DNA of 64,000 nucleotides from Hyperoplus lanceolatus (taxonomy: Eukaryota; Chordata; Actinopteri; Uranoscopiformes; Ammodytidae): NCBI GenBank assembly GCA_026929865.2, contig CM049407.1, forward strand, positions 14,276,001 to 14,340,000, given 5' to 3'. Under the pieces are notes generated by a model. The model was not told the origin of the DNA, made no database searches, and saw nothing but the letters and a program-made list of their open reading frames with translations. The position numbers were made by a program, and so were the translations under genes. Below, piece after piece: positions 16,761 to 29,800 of this stretch (position 1 is its first letter; every line of letters begins with the position of its first letter).

Positions 16761-19700
16761 TTTGTCTGCGTGTGTAGTCTCTTGAGATGCCTGCTATCTG
16801 TGTTTGTCTCCCCCATCTTTACATGAACCTGTTCAGCCTCACTACTGCGTGTCTGCTTCATAATAAGGGTATTTGCAGGGAAAACACACATTCTGCTCTC
16901 CACACGCGTTTACTAGTTTTAACTTGGGGAATCTACTAGGTGGTGTAACTTCCCCAGTGTAGCACATGCTTGTTTTTAATCCTGCACATCCAGGCCATAC
17001 ATTTCCATAAGTTTGGAAAATCTTCTCACATTTTCATATATGCAAATATATGTTTTCCAATCTGAACAAAGGTCGGGTGATAAGTCACAACAACATAGGA
17101 AGCAATGACATGGCAAATATGTCTTATCTGGTACTAAACTAAAACGTCTACTACACTATTGTAGTTTACAGTATAAACAAAGTGTGTGCAGTAACACAAA
17201 GTAAGATATAAGAAGTATAGGACGTGAAACTGAATGCAGGAAACAACTATTGAGCTGTCGCTCAAGAGATCGCGCCAATACATTTTAACTTCCAACAGAA
17301 TAAAAACTAGCGTGGTCCAAAAAAAATCACCCCCCTCAGTGTTGTCATGGAGATATGACCTAAACATACAGACTAGAATGTTTTTTTAATCCAGGCCTTA
17401 AATAGGTTTAATAATGCTGTGATAACGGCATGTTTAACATTGGAGTCAATGAGAAATGGCTGTCTTCTGCATCCAGCCCCTAGTGGCACTACAGTTGTGG
17501 TCACTTCCTTATTGGATGCTGGTAAAAATCGCTGAGGTTGGGGCTTGTGTTACACTCACACTCATGATAAAAAAAGGACTGTGATGTGTTTTTTCACCCA
17601 CTCATTCAGACCAAACGCATGGAGGCAGCTGTGTTTTTGTCATTTCTGCTCATCAAGGCATTTCATCAACGTGCAATCCACTTGCTCTGAAGCCGGTAAT
17701 GGTTTTGTAATATTATTAAGGAGAGTTAAGCCTTCATACCGTGTAAACAAGATAAGTGCCAGCCATGCAGCAAAAGATAAGTGCCAGGTGTTAATCGGAC
17801 ACTAATCTTTTCCCCCTCTCATTTATCAAAGTCTCATATTCAACGTTGTGCTGATCTGGATTTTTATTCCTTCTCTCATTCTCTTGTCCTCATCTACCCA
17901 CTTTGTTTTTGTGTGAGAATTTGTTATTCTCTGACCGGCCACACCTTAAAAACAGACTGAGGTCATCTTCCTGGAGAGTGTGCAAATTGATTTGAAGCTG
18001 AACTCTGTCCTCTGTCTCTGCTCAGTCACTACTGGATACTGTGTTGAAGTCACTTGTGCTTCGAATGTGTTGGGAAGGCGGGCTTTGCTTGGTAGTTTTT
18101 ATTGACACAGAATTTTTCAAGCTAGTAGTAGTTTCACTTCACATAGCATAAAAAAATAGTGCTTAGATCAACGTTATGGACGTTATGAATACTTTTAGAA
18201 ATATATATACATTTATTTTTTTACTATATACAGTAAAGTATTTCCTAAAAACACGAATTGTCACCAGAAAGTGTAATATTTTCAAATTGCCGTTAATTGT
18301 AGAAACTCTTTTTAAAATGTTTGAAATAAAATGCCTAATGAAAACATAGTTTGAGTGTTACAGTTTTTCATATTTCCGCAATCATTGTGAAGCAAACATC
18401 AAAAACGTTGTTTGCAATGTTATGTTGTGTTGTAACTCAGTTGTTGACCGACCATTATTACATCATATGCACACTTTAGTAAACGTAATATTCTCTCTGC
18501 AGGAGTCCGGTAGTGGGGAGGATGATCGTCGCTCTCAGCCGAGGAGGTAAGGACTTGACAGATGTTGTGATGCAGCACCGGCTCTGTCTCAGACAAAGCT
18601 TCACCTTCCTTTCTGCTTTACCCTGACTTGAGCTGTAAAATGTCACCTCATAAACATGATATGACTTTGTGGACCACAGTGATATTATACCGGAAATGCA
18701 GTGCCATGTCAAGCTGGTTAAAGAGACGATAGCATCTGCTCAAGTGTCTGAACAGAGGGTGTGTTATGTTGCTGCCTTTGACCTCTGACCTGAAATGAAT
18801 TGACCTAGACAAAAATGGACTTAACCAGAAGCAGCACGTGATGTTTAATTATTAAATGAGTCTGGCTGTGCAGGACTTCCTTCCTTTTTAAATAATACAA
18901 AGACTTGTTGTGCTATTGTGGCAAAACAATCATGTGCAGTCCCTTGTTGCCTCGGGAGTTGAACTGGGGTTGGGAATCTGGTTTATCCTGTTTCATCCCA
19001 CCACATTTGCACCTGTTTTTAGACCACCAGAAATTGACACTTTCGAAAACTTGGTCACAATATCACTCTTTCTTTCTCCTTTGTTTTGTTTTGGCCTTTT
19101 AAATAAGAAAAATGTAATCTTAAAATCTTCTTGGTATGAGATCGATCTATTGTTTGCTGGCTGTCCGTTAGAGGGCAGCAGGCTCACTGTGAGTCAGGTC
19201 TGGGTATGTGGGTCAGGGGAGCCTCACTGCTGATCCCAGGGCAGATTGGTAGCTCCTCCCAAAGTCAGAGTGCTGCTTGTGTGTCTGTCTGGTCATTGGA
19301 GCTCTGTGCTGCCCTCCAACTGACAGGGATTTCTGTATTTGTGCAGCTGGGAGTGTAATCTAGACTCAAACACTGGGGCAGTCTGTGTGTGACTTGAGTG
19401 TAAGCACAGTATTTTGTAAGAAAAAAAGAAGAAAAAAAATAGTATAAATATTATGTTCAATATCTTGTTTTGAAATCTTAATATTATTGGACCATTGTCC
19501 TTTATACGCCCCAGTAATGAATCCATCCATACATTTGGCTAAATGTGACGTTTTCAATGGGAGCCCTGTTGCTGCTTGATTTGTCTACTGTTCCACTCAA
19601 CTATGGAATATCTGTAACACCGTGACCTTGTGACTTGTACGGACATGCTATTTTTCCAAAGGAGCACATACCAATAACTGAATATCAAGTTCAGACATAT

Positions 19701-22700
19701 AGTAAATTCTCTTTAATTGCCTAACTATTCCAGTTAGGAGCTGTTTATACTATACCGGATTATTCTCGGCTGCAGAGTCCTAGAAATACTACATTTTTTG
19801 CCGGGGGAAATGGTGTAATAGATATAGGTAGATGGGTCAATTTATCATTAGTTCAGGTCACCTCTAGGTAGGGACTCCCTATGTATCTGCTGTTTGGACA
19901 AATATGTGTTCTATTTGTGAAGGCATGAGATGGTCAGTGTGTGTGTGAAGGGAAATGAGCCTGTTATGATAATTAGCCATTGAAATAATGGTTTCAGAGA
20001 TGTCATTCACCATCCACACGTCCCTTCTTAGCTCCCATTGTTACAAAAAAATATGCGAACTTATTGATACACATTAAGCATAGATAAACATTTAACACAG
20101 TTTTACACACACTTTCCAATACTGAAAAAAAAAATCCCCATATTGCTGACGTCTGTGCAGGAGAGTTCATCTCAGACACAGCTAGTGACATCCCTTCAGA
20201 CTGGAGTGAGGCGAGCCGGTGATATCAACAGAATAGTGACATCGGCAAAAGCAGCAACGTCACTGGAGGGCACTACAGAAGATAAATCAGTGGGGGAAAG
20301 AGGAAATTATTAGGAGGCTTCAATTGAAGAGTCTAAAAAATATATTATCTAAAAAAAGATTGGAATCAGAAGGAATTATTTGTCTGAATGTGAATATTTG
20401 TTTAAATTAGTAGTCTCACCACATTGCTGTTCACCTTGCAGTTTACATTTGTGCGCCTTCGCAATAAATCATCTTCACTCACTGTGTTGTAACCATATGT
20501 GTGGTGTGTTTAGTATGAATTCTGACAGATTGATTAAGACCGCTCTATTATATATATATAAAGTATGTGATCACTAGGGTGACCATCGGTGTGTTTGTAT
20601 ACCTGGAGACGGAAGAGCAACAGAGGAGTGTCTGGTGTCTGTCTGGGTGTAACAACCACATCCTGGCCTTCACTATTTGTCATTGGACGGTGTGAATTTC
20701 AGCGCTCAAATGAGAGAACAGTAAGTAGAGGAACTCGAGAGATGGGACCCAACACTGCAAGCAACCTAGTCCAAGGACCACTAGGAGGCTACAGACTGAG
20801 GGCATTTTTATGGCCCTAAACTGTTCCTGATACCCTTGATCTATCACTCAGTACGTTTACATGCATAGTTTAGTCAAGCTGTGGTTATACCTTGAGGATA
20901 TTTAGTTGGACAACTCTCTTTGTCCCAATATAAAAGCACGGGAGGGGAATCGACTTATTGGCTGACGTATGTCAAACTCCGCTACTATAGGTGACGATGT
21001 GTCCGCTATTAGCTGCTTTCAGCTTGTTAGTATTGAAACCTCTCACATGTAAACGTACTGACTGTTAGATGGTCAGAAAAAGGGAAGAGCAAGTAAAGAG
21101 GGGCTGTGGTTGAGCTCAGAGGTTTATGAAAATGTGTTAATTGAATGACTTTTCTGTTTCAAAACATTCAGTGTTAATACCTGAGCTAGCCTGGAAAATC
21201 CAGACCCATATCTAGAACGATAGAGGGTCTGGCCACAAACGATAGTAATTCTCAACTCAAGGGGCGGCTCCTACTCGTGCATTTCAAATACCACTGCACG
21301 CAATTGGATAGCACCACAACCAATCGGAGCAATGAACAAAGTGTCGTATTAAGCCCTGTTCGTTTAGCGAACAGCGGGATTAACTGTTAAATTAAACTTG
21401 TCGTGGTCGGACCATTTTGATAAAAAGGACAAAAGCTGGGAGGTTGTCAAAGCTTAGCTTATATGCTGGATACATACATCTAATTTAATTTGTCTAAATA
21501 TAGGGTTTCTATTCTTTCAACATTGCACCCTGTTTTGTCCCACTTCTCAAGAATCACTGATATGAGTGTACCAAAAAAAGAAAATGCACACATCTACATA
21601 TACACATGCAGCGTTACCCAGGCCACCACTGCAGTTGTTTATCCTGCTTTAGGATTCAAAACAGTCACCTGAGCCCTGTTTCAGGTAGCAGGTTTTACAA
21701 ACTCTGGGTTTAATCCTGCGCTCTGAGTTGCTCTGAGTTGCTCAACTCAGAGCTGAGCAACTCTGGGTTATCGGTTTCAGTATAGTGGATCAATAAACTC
21801 TGAGCGTGTTCACTCAGGGTTGATCGCGTGCGTAAAAGCCATCGTCAATGGATTGCTGATAACATGATTCACCATGGAAACAGAAGAAACAAATGCTTGA
21901 TCCTCCCACTTCTCCACTTCTCAAAAAAAGAAAAAAAACTTCTCCGCTCTTCCCACTAGAGTAAGAAATATTAACAAATGAGTTTATGGTATGGAGAATA
22001 ATTAACGGGGATATTATCTCATAACTCTGATCTAATCACCTCGGCCATTCAGAAAAACAACGGGGGGAACATTTTTTTTGTCAATAGAATCATTACGCTT
22101 CCGTAGCCTACGAGAAGCAAGTCTATTTTAAGAATTAAGTTACGCATATCAGCAGCAGCAAAAGCTGGCGCCGCACAGCATTGCTGACTGTGTTTTATAT
22201 TCGCTGTATTATGTAGGCAAGGTATAATAGCCTACTGTGCAGTAAACAGACTGTCGCTTCTTTTAAAGCGGCTACGAGTAACATTTAAATATCTTTTAAA
22301 CAGCCTCATGTTTCCTCTGATAATCATTAATTACCTTTAACAGCAAACGAGACCATCAGTGCAAAGAAAGACGTTTTTAAATAATTTTTATTACTCCTTT
22401 TGGTCTGGTCGCACACCCAGTCCGATTTTCGGTTCACTCGTGCAAGCTCTATGGTCACATATCCGTATTGGTCGCAGATTTCAGTGTGGCGCAGCAACGC
22501 GAATTGAGAAGCCTATCCCTCCAGGTGAGGGAAGGGGAGTGGGAGCCTTGTTTGAGACAGTTATTTGTCGTCATAATGACTGATAGCGGGGCTGAACCAT
22601 CAAAGAAAAAAAAGAGAATGCAATGAAGAAAAGCTAAAAGGGAGAGTGATATAGGCTACGAGGGCGTTGCCGAGCAACGTGTATACAATTTCACGAGAGC

Positions 22701-25700
22701 GAAACTAGACTGCAGTGTTTACTCCTAAATGAATGAGCGGTTGGTACTAACACAAAGTTTGCTTTGCTTCTCCATCATCAGATAACCATTATCTGAAATA
22801 GTAATTATTTACAACAACATAAACACATTACCTCATCGTGATCCATACTAACTGCCGTCTATCGTTCATTCGCTTTCTGTGAGGAGTCGGACACGGTCGG
22901 ACACGTAATCTTTCAGCTCCGTGAGAGAGAGTAGTTAGGTGACACTGCTCAACTCATTGCAATCAGGTGTGTGTGGCAGTGACTGGCATTAGGCCCTGTT
23001 CTCACGGTGAAAACGTGACAGTTTTCCCGTTTTTGGTTTAAAAAAAAAAAACCCTGTTCAGACACAATTTATCTGACATCTTCACCCGTGCACATGTTTT
23101 CAGAGGAAACGGGACGAAATCGATGTAGTAAGCATGCCAGGCCAGCAGTTGGCGGTAAAAGGTAGTAGTAGATAGTTTTTCCGGTACAATTTGATGCATA
23201 AAACCTTACTGAAACCAAAAATTAATGCCACTAACGTTCATAAAGCGGTTGGTGTAAGCTTGGGGTTACAAGTATTGTAAATGACAAGCTTTCTGTCCTC
23301 TTATTTCACCGCATTGAACTCGTGAAAACAGAAGACATGCTGATAGTGAAGGGGCTTTGTGAGCGGCTACTTTTCCTGTTAGGCGTACTTCAAAATAAAA
23401 GTCAACTCACGTTTGTCCGGTGAAATGCTGTTAATGTTTAGCCAGTGAAATGCTTTTACTGTGAAGCCGTAGCCTTAATGCTCCTTTTGTTGAACAGTAA
23501 CTTAACCGCTGCGCGCTGAACTATGGATAGTGTTTTTTAATGTAGAGAGAGCCGTGTACACAAGTTTATTTTGCTAGAAAAAGCGGCAGAGCACAAATCT
23601 TTCCCCAGACAAAGTGGCGGGTGCATGGTATCAATAACTTACTAATAGACTACAGACTAAATTGGCGAGTGTTATATGCCTATTTAAGCCCTGCACATTA
23701 TGTTGTCTTCTAACTTTATAACTCGCGTGTGGGTATTGACAGCAAATGTTATAGACTATGCATACATGAAGTGGAGCCGTGACGTCAGCGTTACCAGGGG
23801 AAATGTTTTCGGTGTTCACATGAAACCAAAACCGTTGTGTTTTCCAAAAAATCCTCCCTGGGAGTAGATCTCAAAAACTTGCGGTTTCATGCCTGCGTTT
23901 GCTGTTTTCATGGACATGATATAGTGCAACCGCAGGAATTTTTCCGCGTTTGCACCGTTTCGTGTTGCCGTGAGAACAGGGCCTTAGTTGATGCAGTGTC
24001 AAAACCACTCTCACAGAGCCGAAAAGAGTCCTCACACTTTCAACACACGGACATGCACTATATTGCTCCCTTCTCAGTTCACACTCACGCGCCTGGCACG
24101 CGCTTTGCGACAGCGGGCGTCGTAAAAATACTACCGCTTTTGTCCAAAGGGGACGCCAACGTGCCATGTTACTCGTAGTGGCTTTAAATGAGGAGTGAAA
24201 GACATTAATGTCAGACACATGACAGTTTCCATTGTAGAGCCTGATTGATGTATTACCAGATTCCTTGTCCTCTAGTGATCACAGTTTAAATTATTATATT
24301 ATTTCGATATTCATATAGGCCTACGGCTATTTAATGAGGCTCGTCTGTGACTTTGGGATGACACAAGTGTACAGTAACGATCGCGTGCAGCCCCAGCCGC
24401 ATAATTACATTTCAACCTGACATAAATCTGTTCAGTGGCACAGACGTTAAAAAATCCCTATTAATAAAAAGAAGAATGATATAGGCCTACATACAATACA
24501 AATGGGTTTATTAATCTGAATGTAGAACATCTTCACGATGTGTAAGGTGGCCGCCATATGAACGAACGAGGGCTGAGAACAAGGCTACTGATCAGATAAA
24601 TGATCGATCAAACGTAAAATCATCAGTAGCCTACATGATAAAAACATCCCGATGGAGATTTCTATGGATTGATTTTGCTTTAAACTGTACAGGGACGCGT
24701 TGTAACAGTGACTCTTTCTTTAGTCGGATTAGACCCACGGCGTAGCCTATGTTGCCGCAGTAACTGACTCTCGGTTGTTACTGAACCTACTACCTGAAAC
24801 GGAAAACCAAGAGTTTCCACTAACGCAGAACGAACAAACTCTGGGTTGCCTCAAAACCAGCTACCTAAAACAGGGCTCTGGTGGCCACACATCTTCACTC
24901 TACCCAATAAATTGAAACCACAAGGTATCAACAAGCCTGCGTAACCAAGTCTCAGGTCGTGTTTCTCCTGGGTTCACTCCTCCCCGTCTGATTTCTCAAT
25001 CCTTTTTCCGTTGTTGTTGTTGTGGTTGGGCTGTTGCTGGACGTAACAGCATGTTGCGGTGTCAGGTGTCGCCGCCTCTGGTGAGAACTTTTCCCCGAAG
25101 GCTGAAGAGACTGAGGGCTGGTTACACAACTGTCACCCTCCCTCCAGCAGCAGGCTTCAGACAACACAAGTGTGATCACGGCGTGGCCCTCACTCTCCTA
25201 CAGAGGATGCCCATGTGTGTATGGGGAGTAATTCATGCTACCAGAGGGGTGTACTACGAAACAAAGTCAACAGAGCCCGGCTCTCTTTTTTTGAGCTGGT
25301 TCAACATAACACATACCCTTGCTCAGAACTAACCGGTATCACGAAGGAAGTTATCAACCTCTTATGTTGAACGAGGGTTTCGGCTTCAGGTTCTGTGCAC
25401 GTCCCCATGAAAGGGGGCGTTTGACCCGCCATTTGACTCTGCATCTGCACAAAATGGACTGATCTTGTGCCGCTAACTTTACACAAACGGACTGATTGCG
25501 AGCAGCTGAGTAAAACAAAAGTGTGTTGCCAACTTCATTCAAGAGGAAGAGTTTGTCAGTCTGAATTATTACAGCAGAAAACAGAGAGCCGAAAAAACTC
25601 TTACTGCAAATAAGGAGAGTGGAATGCTGCCAGCATGGAAATGATTTATTGCCGATTGTTCTCGCAGTGCGTAACATGACATTATAAAACAATGAAACGT

Positions 25701-26745
25701 TGAAGTCGGATTTAAACACTATACCATTTAGCTTAATATATAGGCTACTTTGCTATATTTATAGAACTACGCCTATAGTACCACACTTAAGAATGTAATT
25801 TAAGTCTGACACTGTCCCCAAATGAATAGCCTATGGAAAAATCACTTTAGTTTTGGGCCACATCATAATAATTACAATTTAGGTTTAGACTATTTAATTA
25901 GTCCTTTATTTGAATCTTACAAATACCAATAGGCCTACATTAAAAAAACCTGTAGTCTGTATTTTTCGGACAAATATGAATCTACTGTGAGAAGTTTAAC
26001 CTGCGAGTCTGCAACGATGTCCGAACTGTGACAGCTGTCACCAGGGCTGGACTGGGACAAAACATCGGCCCTGGCATATTTGGCCATGGCAGCCCACCAT
26101 GATTATTTATACGATATGTGAAGGCAGGGGCATTGCACCAAATTCTGGGCCCCTATACAGGAAGTCCTGATGTGCCCTCTGAGAGGCGGTCTTACAATAC
26201 AAACATGTAAAAGCTATGTTTGTCTATAGTCCAAAACGTATGAGTGACTGGTCCCTCTCTGAGCCAGATAACAACACAATGTTTCTATTGATGAATGACC
26301 AAATCATTACACGTACTTGAACACAACCCCTGGTCCAATGACTCTTAATAAACATGCACACACACAGTGTTTCTCACAGGAATTTTGGAGACTGTGTCGT
26401 GGACCCTGGACCTTCTAGGGGGGTCCGGGGAATGGTCCCCAGGAAGATTTATTTTCAAATGTTAAAGTAAAATTCATCAATCTGGTGCACTTTGAGGAGA
26501 AAAGTGAGGCTAAATCAACTGTTTCCTATGTAAGCTATTTAGTACTATTTTCTGGAATAATTTATAGACACAGAATGGCCAAAAAGCAGAAAGAAGAAAT
26601 GTACATGTTTAAAAAATCCAGTCAGCTTCAGGAATTTTTTCCCTTCGTTTGTATTTTTTATTGGCCCAATATAGGCCGTGATCTTTGTAGCCCGAACAAT
26701 GTTATTTAAAAAATAACAAATGTACTGACGAATGAAAGGCCCCTG

Positions 26746-26807
<62 letters not shown>

Positions 26808-29800
26808 TTATTTTTTTTTTTCCTAAATAAACATTTTCCGGGCCTTCAAAGATCAGGGGCCTATATTGAGCCAGTAAAAAAAAAAAAAAAATACGTTTTT
26901 ATTTTTTTGGGTGCAGCCCCCCTCTGCCTTGGAGCCCCCCCAAGCCTGTCCGCAGTCCGACGGCCCTGAACGTAACTGACCATCGTCAGATGCTCATAAT
27001 TACCGAGTAGAAGTTGAATGCGTGATAATACAATTCAATGCAGCCTCTGAATGGGCAGCCCTCTGCTGTGTGTGTGATTGGGCCAGGCCCAGCCTAGAAC
27101 CAATCATGATGAGTAATGGCCTGGGACAAAATTTTATTTAACTTTCAGGTGAAGTTGATAGCCTGCACGCACATTTATATGTCCACGGCACTCCCGAGAG
27201 GGAAGGGACCTTGGCTGAGGGTCTATTTAAAAAAAAAAATAATAATTTTTTTTGATTGGCCCGGCCCAAAAGGCCTGCCGGCCCATCGGTACGCCCGATG
27301 GCCAGTCCAGCCTGGCTGTCACATGTCACGTCCCAACTGTAATCGCTACTGATGAAAAGAAAGAAGCCCACAGTGAAATAATGTTGCAACCTGTGATTTA
27401 ATAGAACACTTTATTAAGAGCCAGTGTGTGTAGATCGCCAGGTAAAATCATTTGAGGTGAGAGCATAGAGTGGCGCTGCATACAGTAGTTCTAGGCTTTT
27501 TAAAATGTTCTGCATCAATAACTGTATGCATGCGATGTGACGATTCACTCTGCTATAAGCCTTATGTCACGGCTTTGTTTTGTTCATTATATTACTGATC
27601 AATAAGTTTACTTATTTAACGAGTTTCCTCCGTGAGATTGTATCGCTCAGACAATATAGTCAGGTCCGCGGGATTTCAAAATGTGTAGTTTCCTTAACCC
27701 ATTGATGACTATGGCAATCTAGGATGCATGTCCTTAATGCCTGAGGGTTTTCTGAAAAAATAGTACGAATTGTCAAGTCTACCAAAACCTTAATATCTAA
27801 GCCTGTGTAGCACATAGAAACATGAAATAAAATACATTTAAAAGTTAAGGTTCACAGGTTTTATTTAAACATGCTCCCTTAGCGCTTACAAACCAACAAA
27901 TATTTCTAAAAATCATCAAAATTAGATGAATTAGAAAATTATTAAATATTGTTAATAAATAGATGCAATGTGTTGTGTGATTTTCGTCAGTAGTCTATAG
28001 TAGACCTTGATTCTGCGCACCAAATGCCACTAACTGTTCCGTCGCCGACATAGCCGGCGTATTTTTTTTATTATTTTGTTTTATTTTTTTATTTTTTATT
28101 TTTTTGATTGACGTGATTTTCGGCAAACCACACAACTTTTGGGTGGTCACGTGGTCTTAAAAAAATCAACAAAACCCACCTCATGTGTATTTGAACCAAT
28201 GACAATGCATTCTATGCTGGGAATGCCATGAAAATTAGATAAAGTAATAATGCTGCGCGATGCAGCATCAGGCAGGAGAGCCAATGTGGCATCGCGCAGC
28301 AGCCGTCATCAATGGGTTAAAGGGCAGTGCTCTAAGAGCCGAATTTAAGCTCAAACTCTTGAACAAAAGCTGGTCTGAGCAGGTTAGCCGTGCAGCCTCT
28401 GTTACCACGATGATCTAGCCAGGTAGAAAGAGAGCCACCTCTCGTGATACTGAAAACTCTGGCTTCAGACTCAACAGACCTTGCTCAGCCCTTAATCTTG
28501 CTTCGTAGTATACCCCTCAGGTCAGGCTTGGTCTGATTGACAACAATGCATAACAACAGAAGACTTCTTCTTCTACTTCTTTTGACAGACATGTGTTGAT
28601 AGTCATAGTGAACTATTGATTTTCACTCTAAACAAGGCTCTACTTTACATAACTGAAATCTCATAGATGGTGTCACAGATGTCACTGCTATTCATTACTG
28701 TTCGCTTGCAGCCTAACAACATTTTATCCTGGCCAGGGTCTCTCTCCCTTTACCTTTTTCCAACCTAAAAATATATGTAGGCCAAAATAAAAATCTATAA
28801 TGCAAATATTGTTAACCTCACCAAAATAATGAAACAAGCCATATCCTAAATGAGATATTGAGCGTTACATAAATAAAATGTTTCATACCATAATGCTGTA
28901 TCATAGGAAGGTATTTGGGTTTGTCTGGTCTTTGACTTTAAAATATAGCTGTACTCATACAGTAGGTAAAATGCAGAATAGTACTGATCTGACTACTCTA
29001 CCAGGAGCCCATTAGCCAATTATATTACTGACAGAAAAACACATCAAACTGTACATTTTTACTCATGACTTTTCAAATTATCAAATTGTCTCCAATAAAG
29101 TATGTTGTCATCAATGGTTGCTATGCTTTCTCACCTGATACGGTGGCACTAACAACCCCTCATACGGCCTCACTGAGCGATTGGCTCATGTGTATCTCCT
29201 CCCCTCAAGCGGATGGATTTACCGCAGCATGCCGCAGACTCCTGAAACAGTGACACCGAGCAGATGTTCTGACTGAGGCACCTGCTCCGCTACTACAGCA
29301 TTTAGTTTACTGTGCCACTATCAACTGACTATTAAATGACCGCGCTATTTTTTTTAAACCAATTGTTTTTTATATTTTATAGAGTTAGTTAGCAGATAAT
29401 CCCCTAAATGCGAGATGTCAATTTAAAAAGCAAAACGTGGCTTGTGAGTTTTTGTGACTTTTGAGTCCGTCAGTGGTCCAGACCCCTTCCACACCTCGCG
29501 AAAGTAACAGAATCCCGCTTGTGCGCGCCCCCTGTCCCTGCCGTCGGAGCAGCGATGCCTCCCGGTGTCGCCAACGCGCCACGGAGCATCTCGGTCGACT
29601 GCTTCTGCGCCTCCTGCGTGGTGAAGATGAGACCCCATTTCATCGACTACTCCGTGATCTCTCAGGGCGAAATTTATCAGCTGTAAGTTAACTGAATGCA
29701 CCTTGCTCATTTAACCAGTTTTATCAGCCTCGTAAAGCTGATGTAGCCATTCTCACACTCCCCGTTGGAGAAGTGGTTAATGTAGGATGCTAGAGTCTGA

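Larger units (their letters stand above)
25245..28517. mobile_element. 3.3-kb inverted-repeat DNA transposon hosting two younger insertions
   Basis: Left end AGGGGTGTACTACGAA and right end TTCGTAGTATACCCCT are imperfect complements (one mismatch). CAG lies on both sides (25242-25244 and 28518-28520). Inside are a hAT element (26042-27314) and a piggyBac-like MITE (27698-28316), so the original was about 1.4 kb. No transposase frame seen. Confidence 0.72.

Noticed and set aside
29423..29710. 95-codon minus-strand frame
   Set aside because: Antisense of the candidate ssh2 alternative exon; the plus strand has the donor and matching phase.
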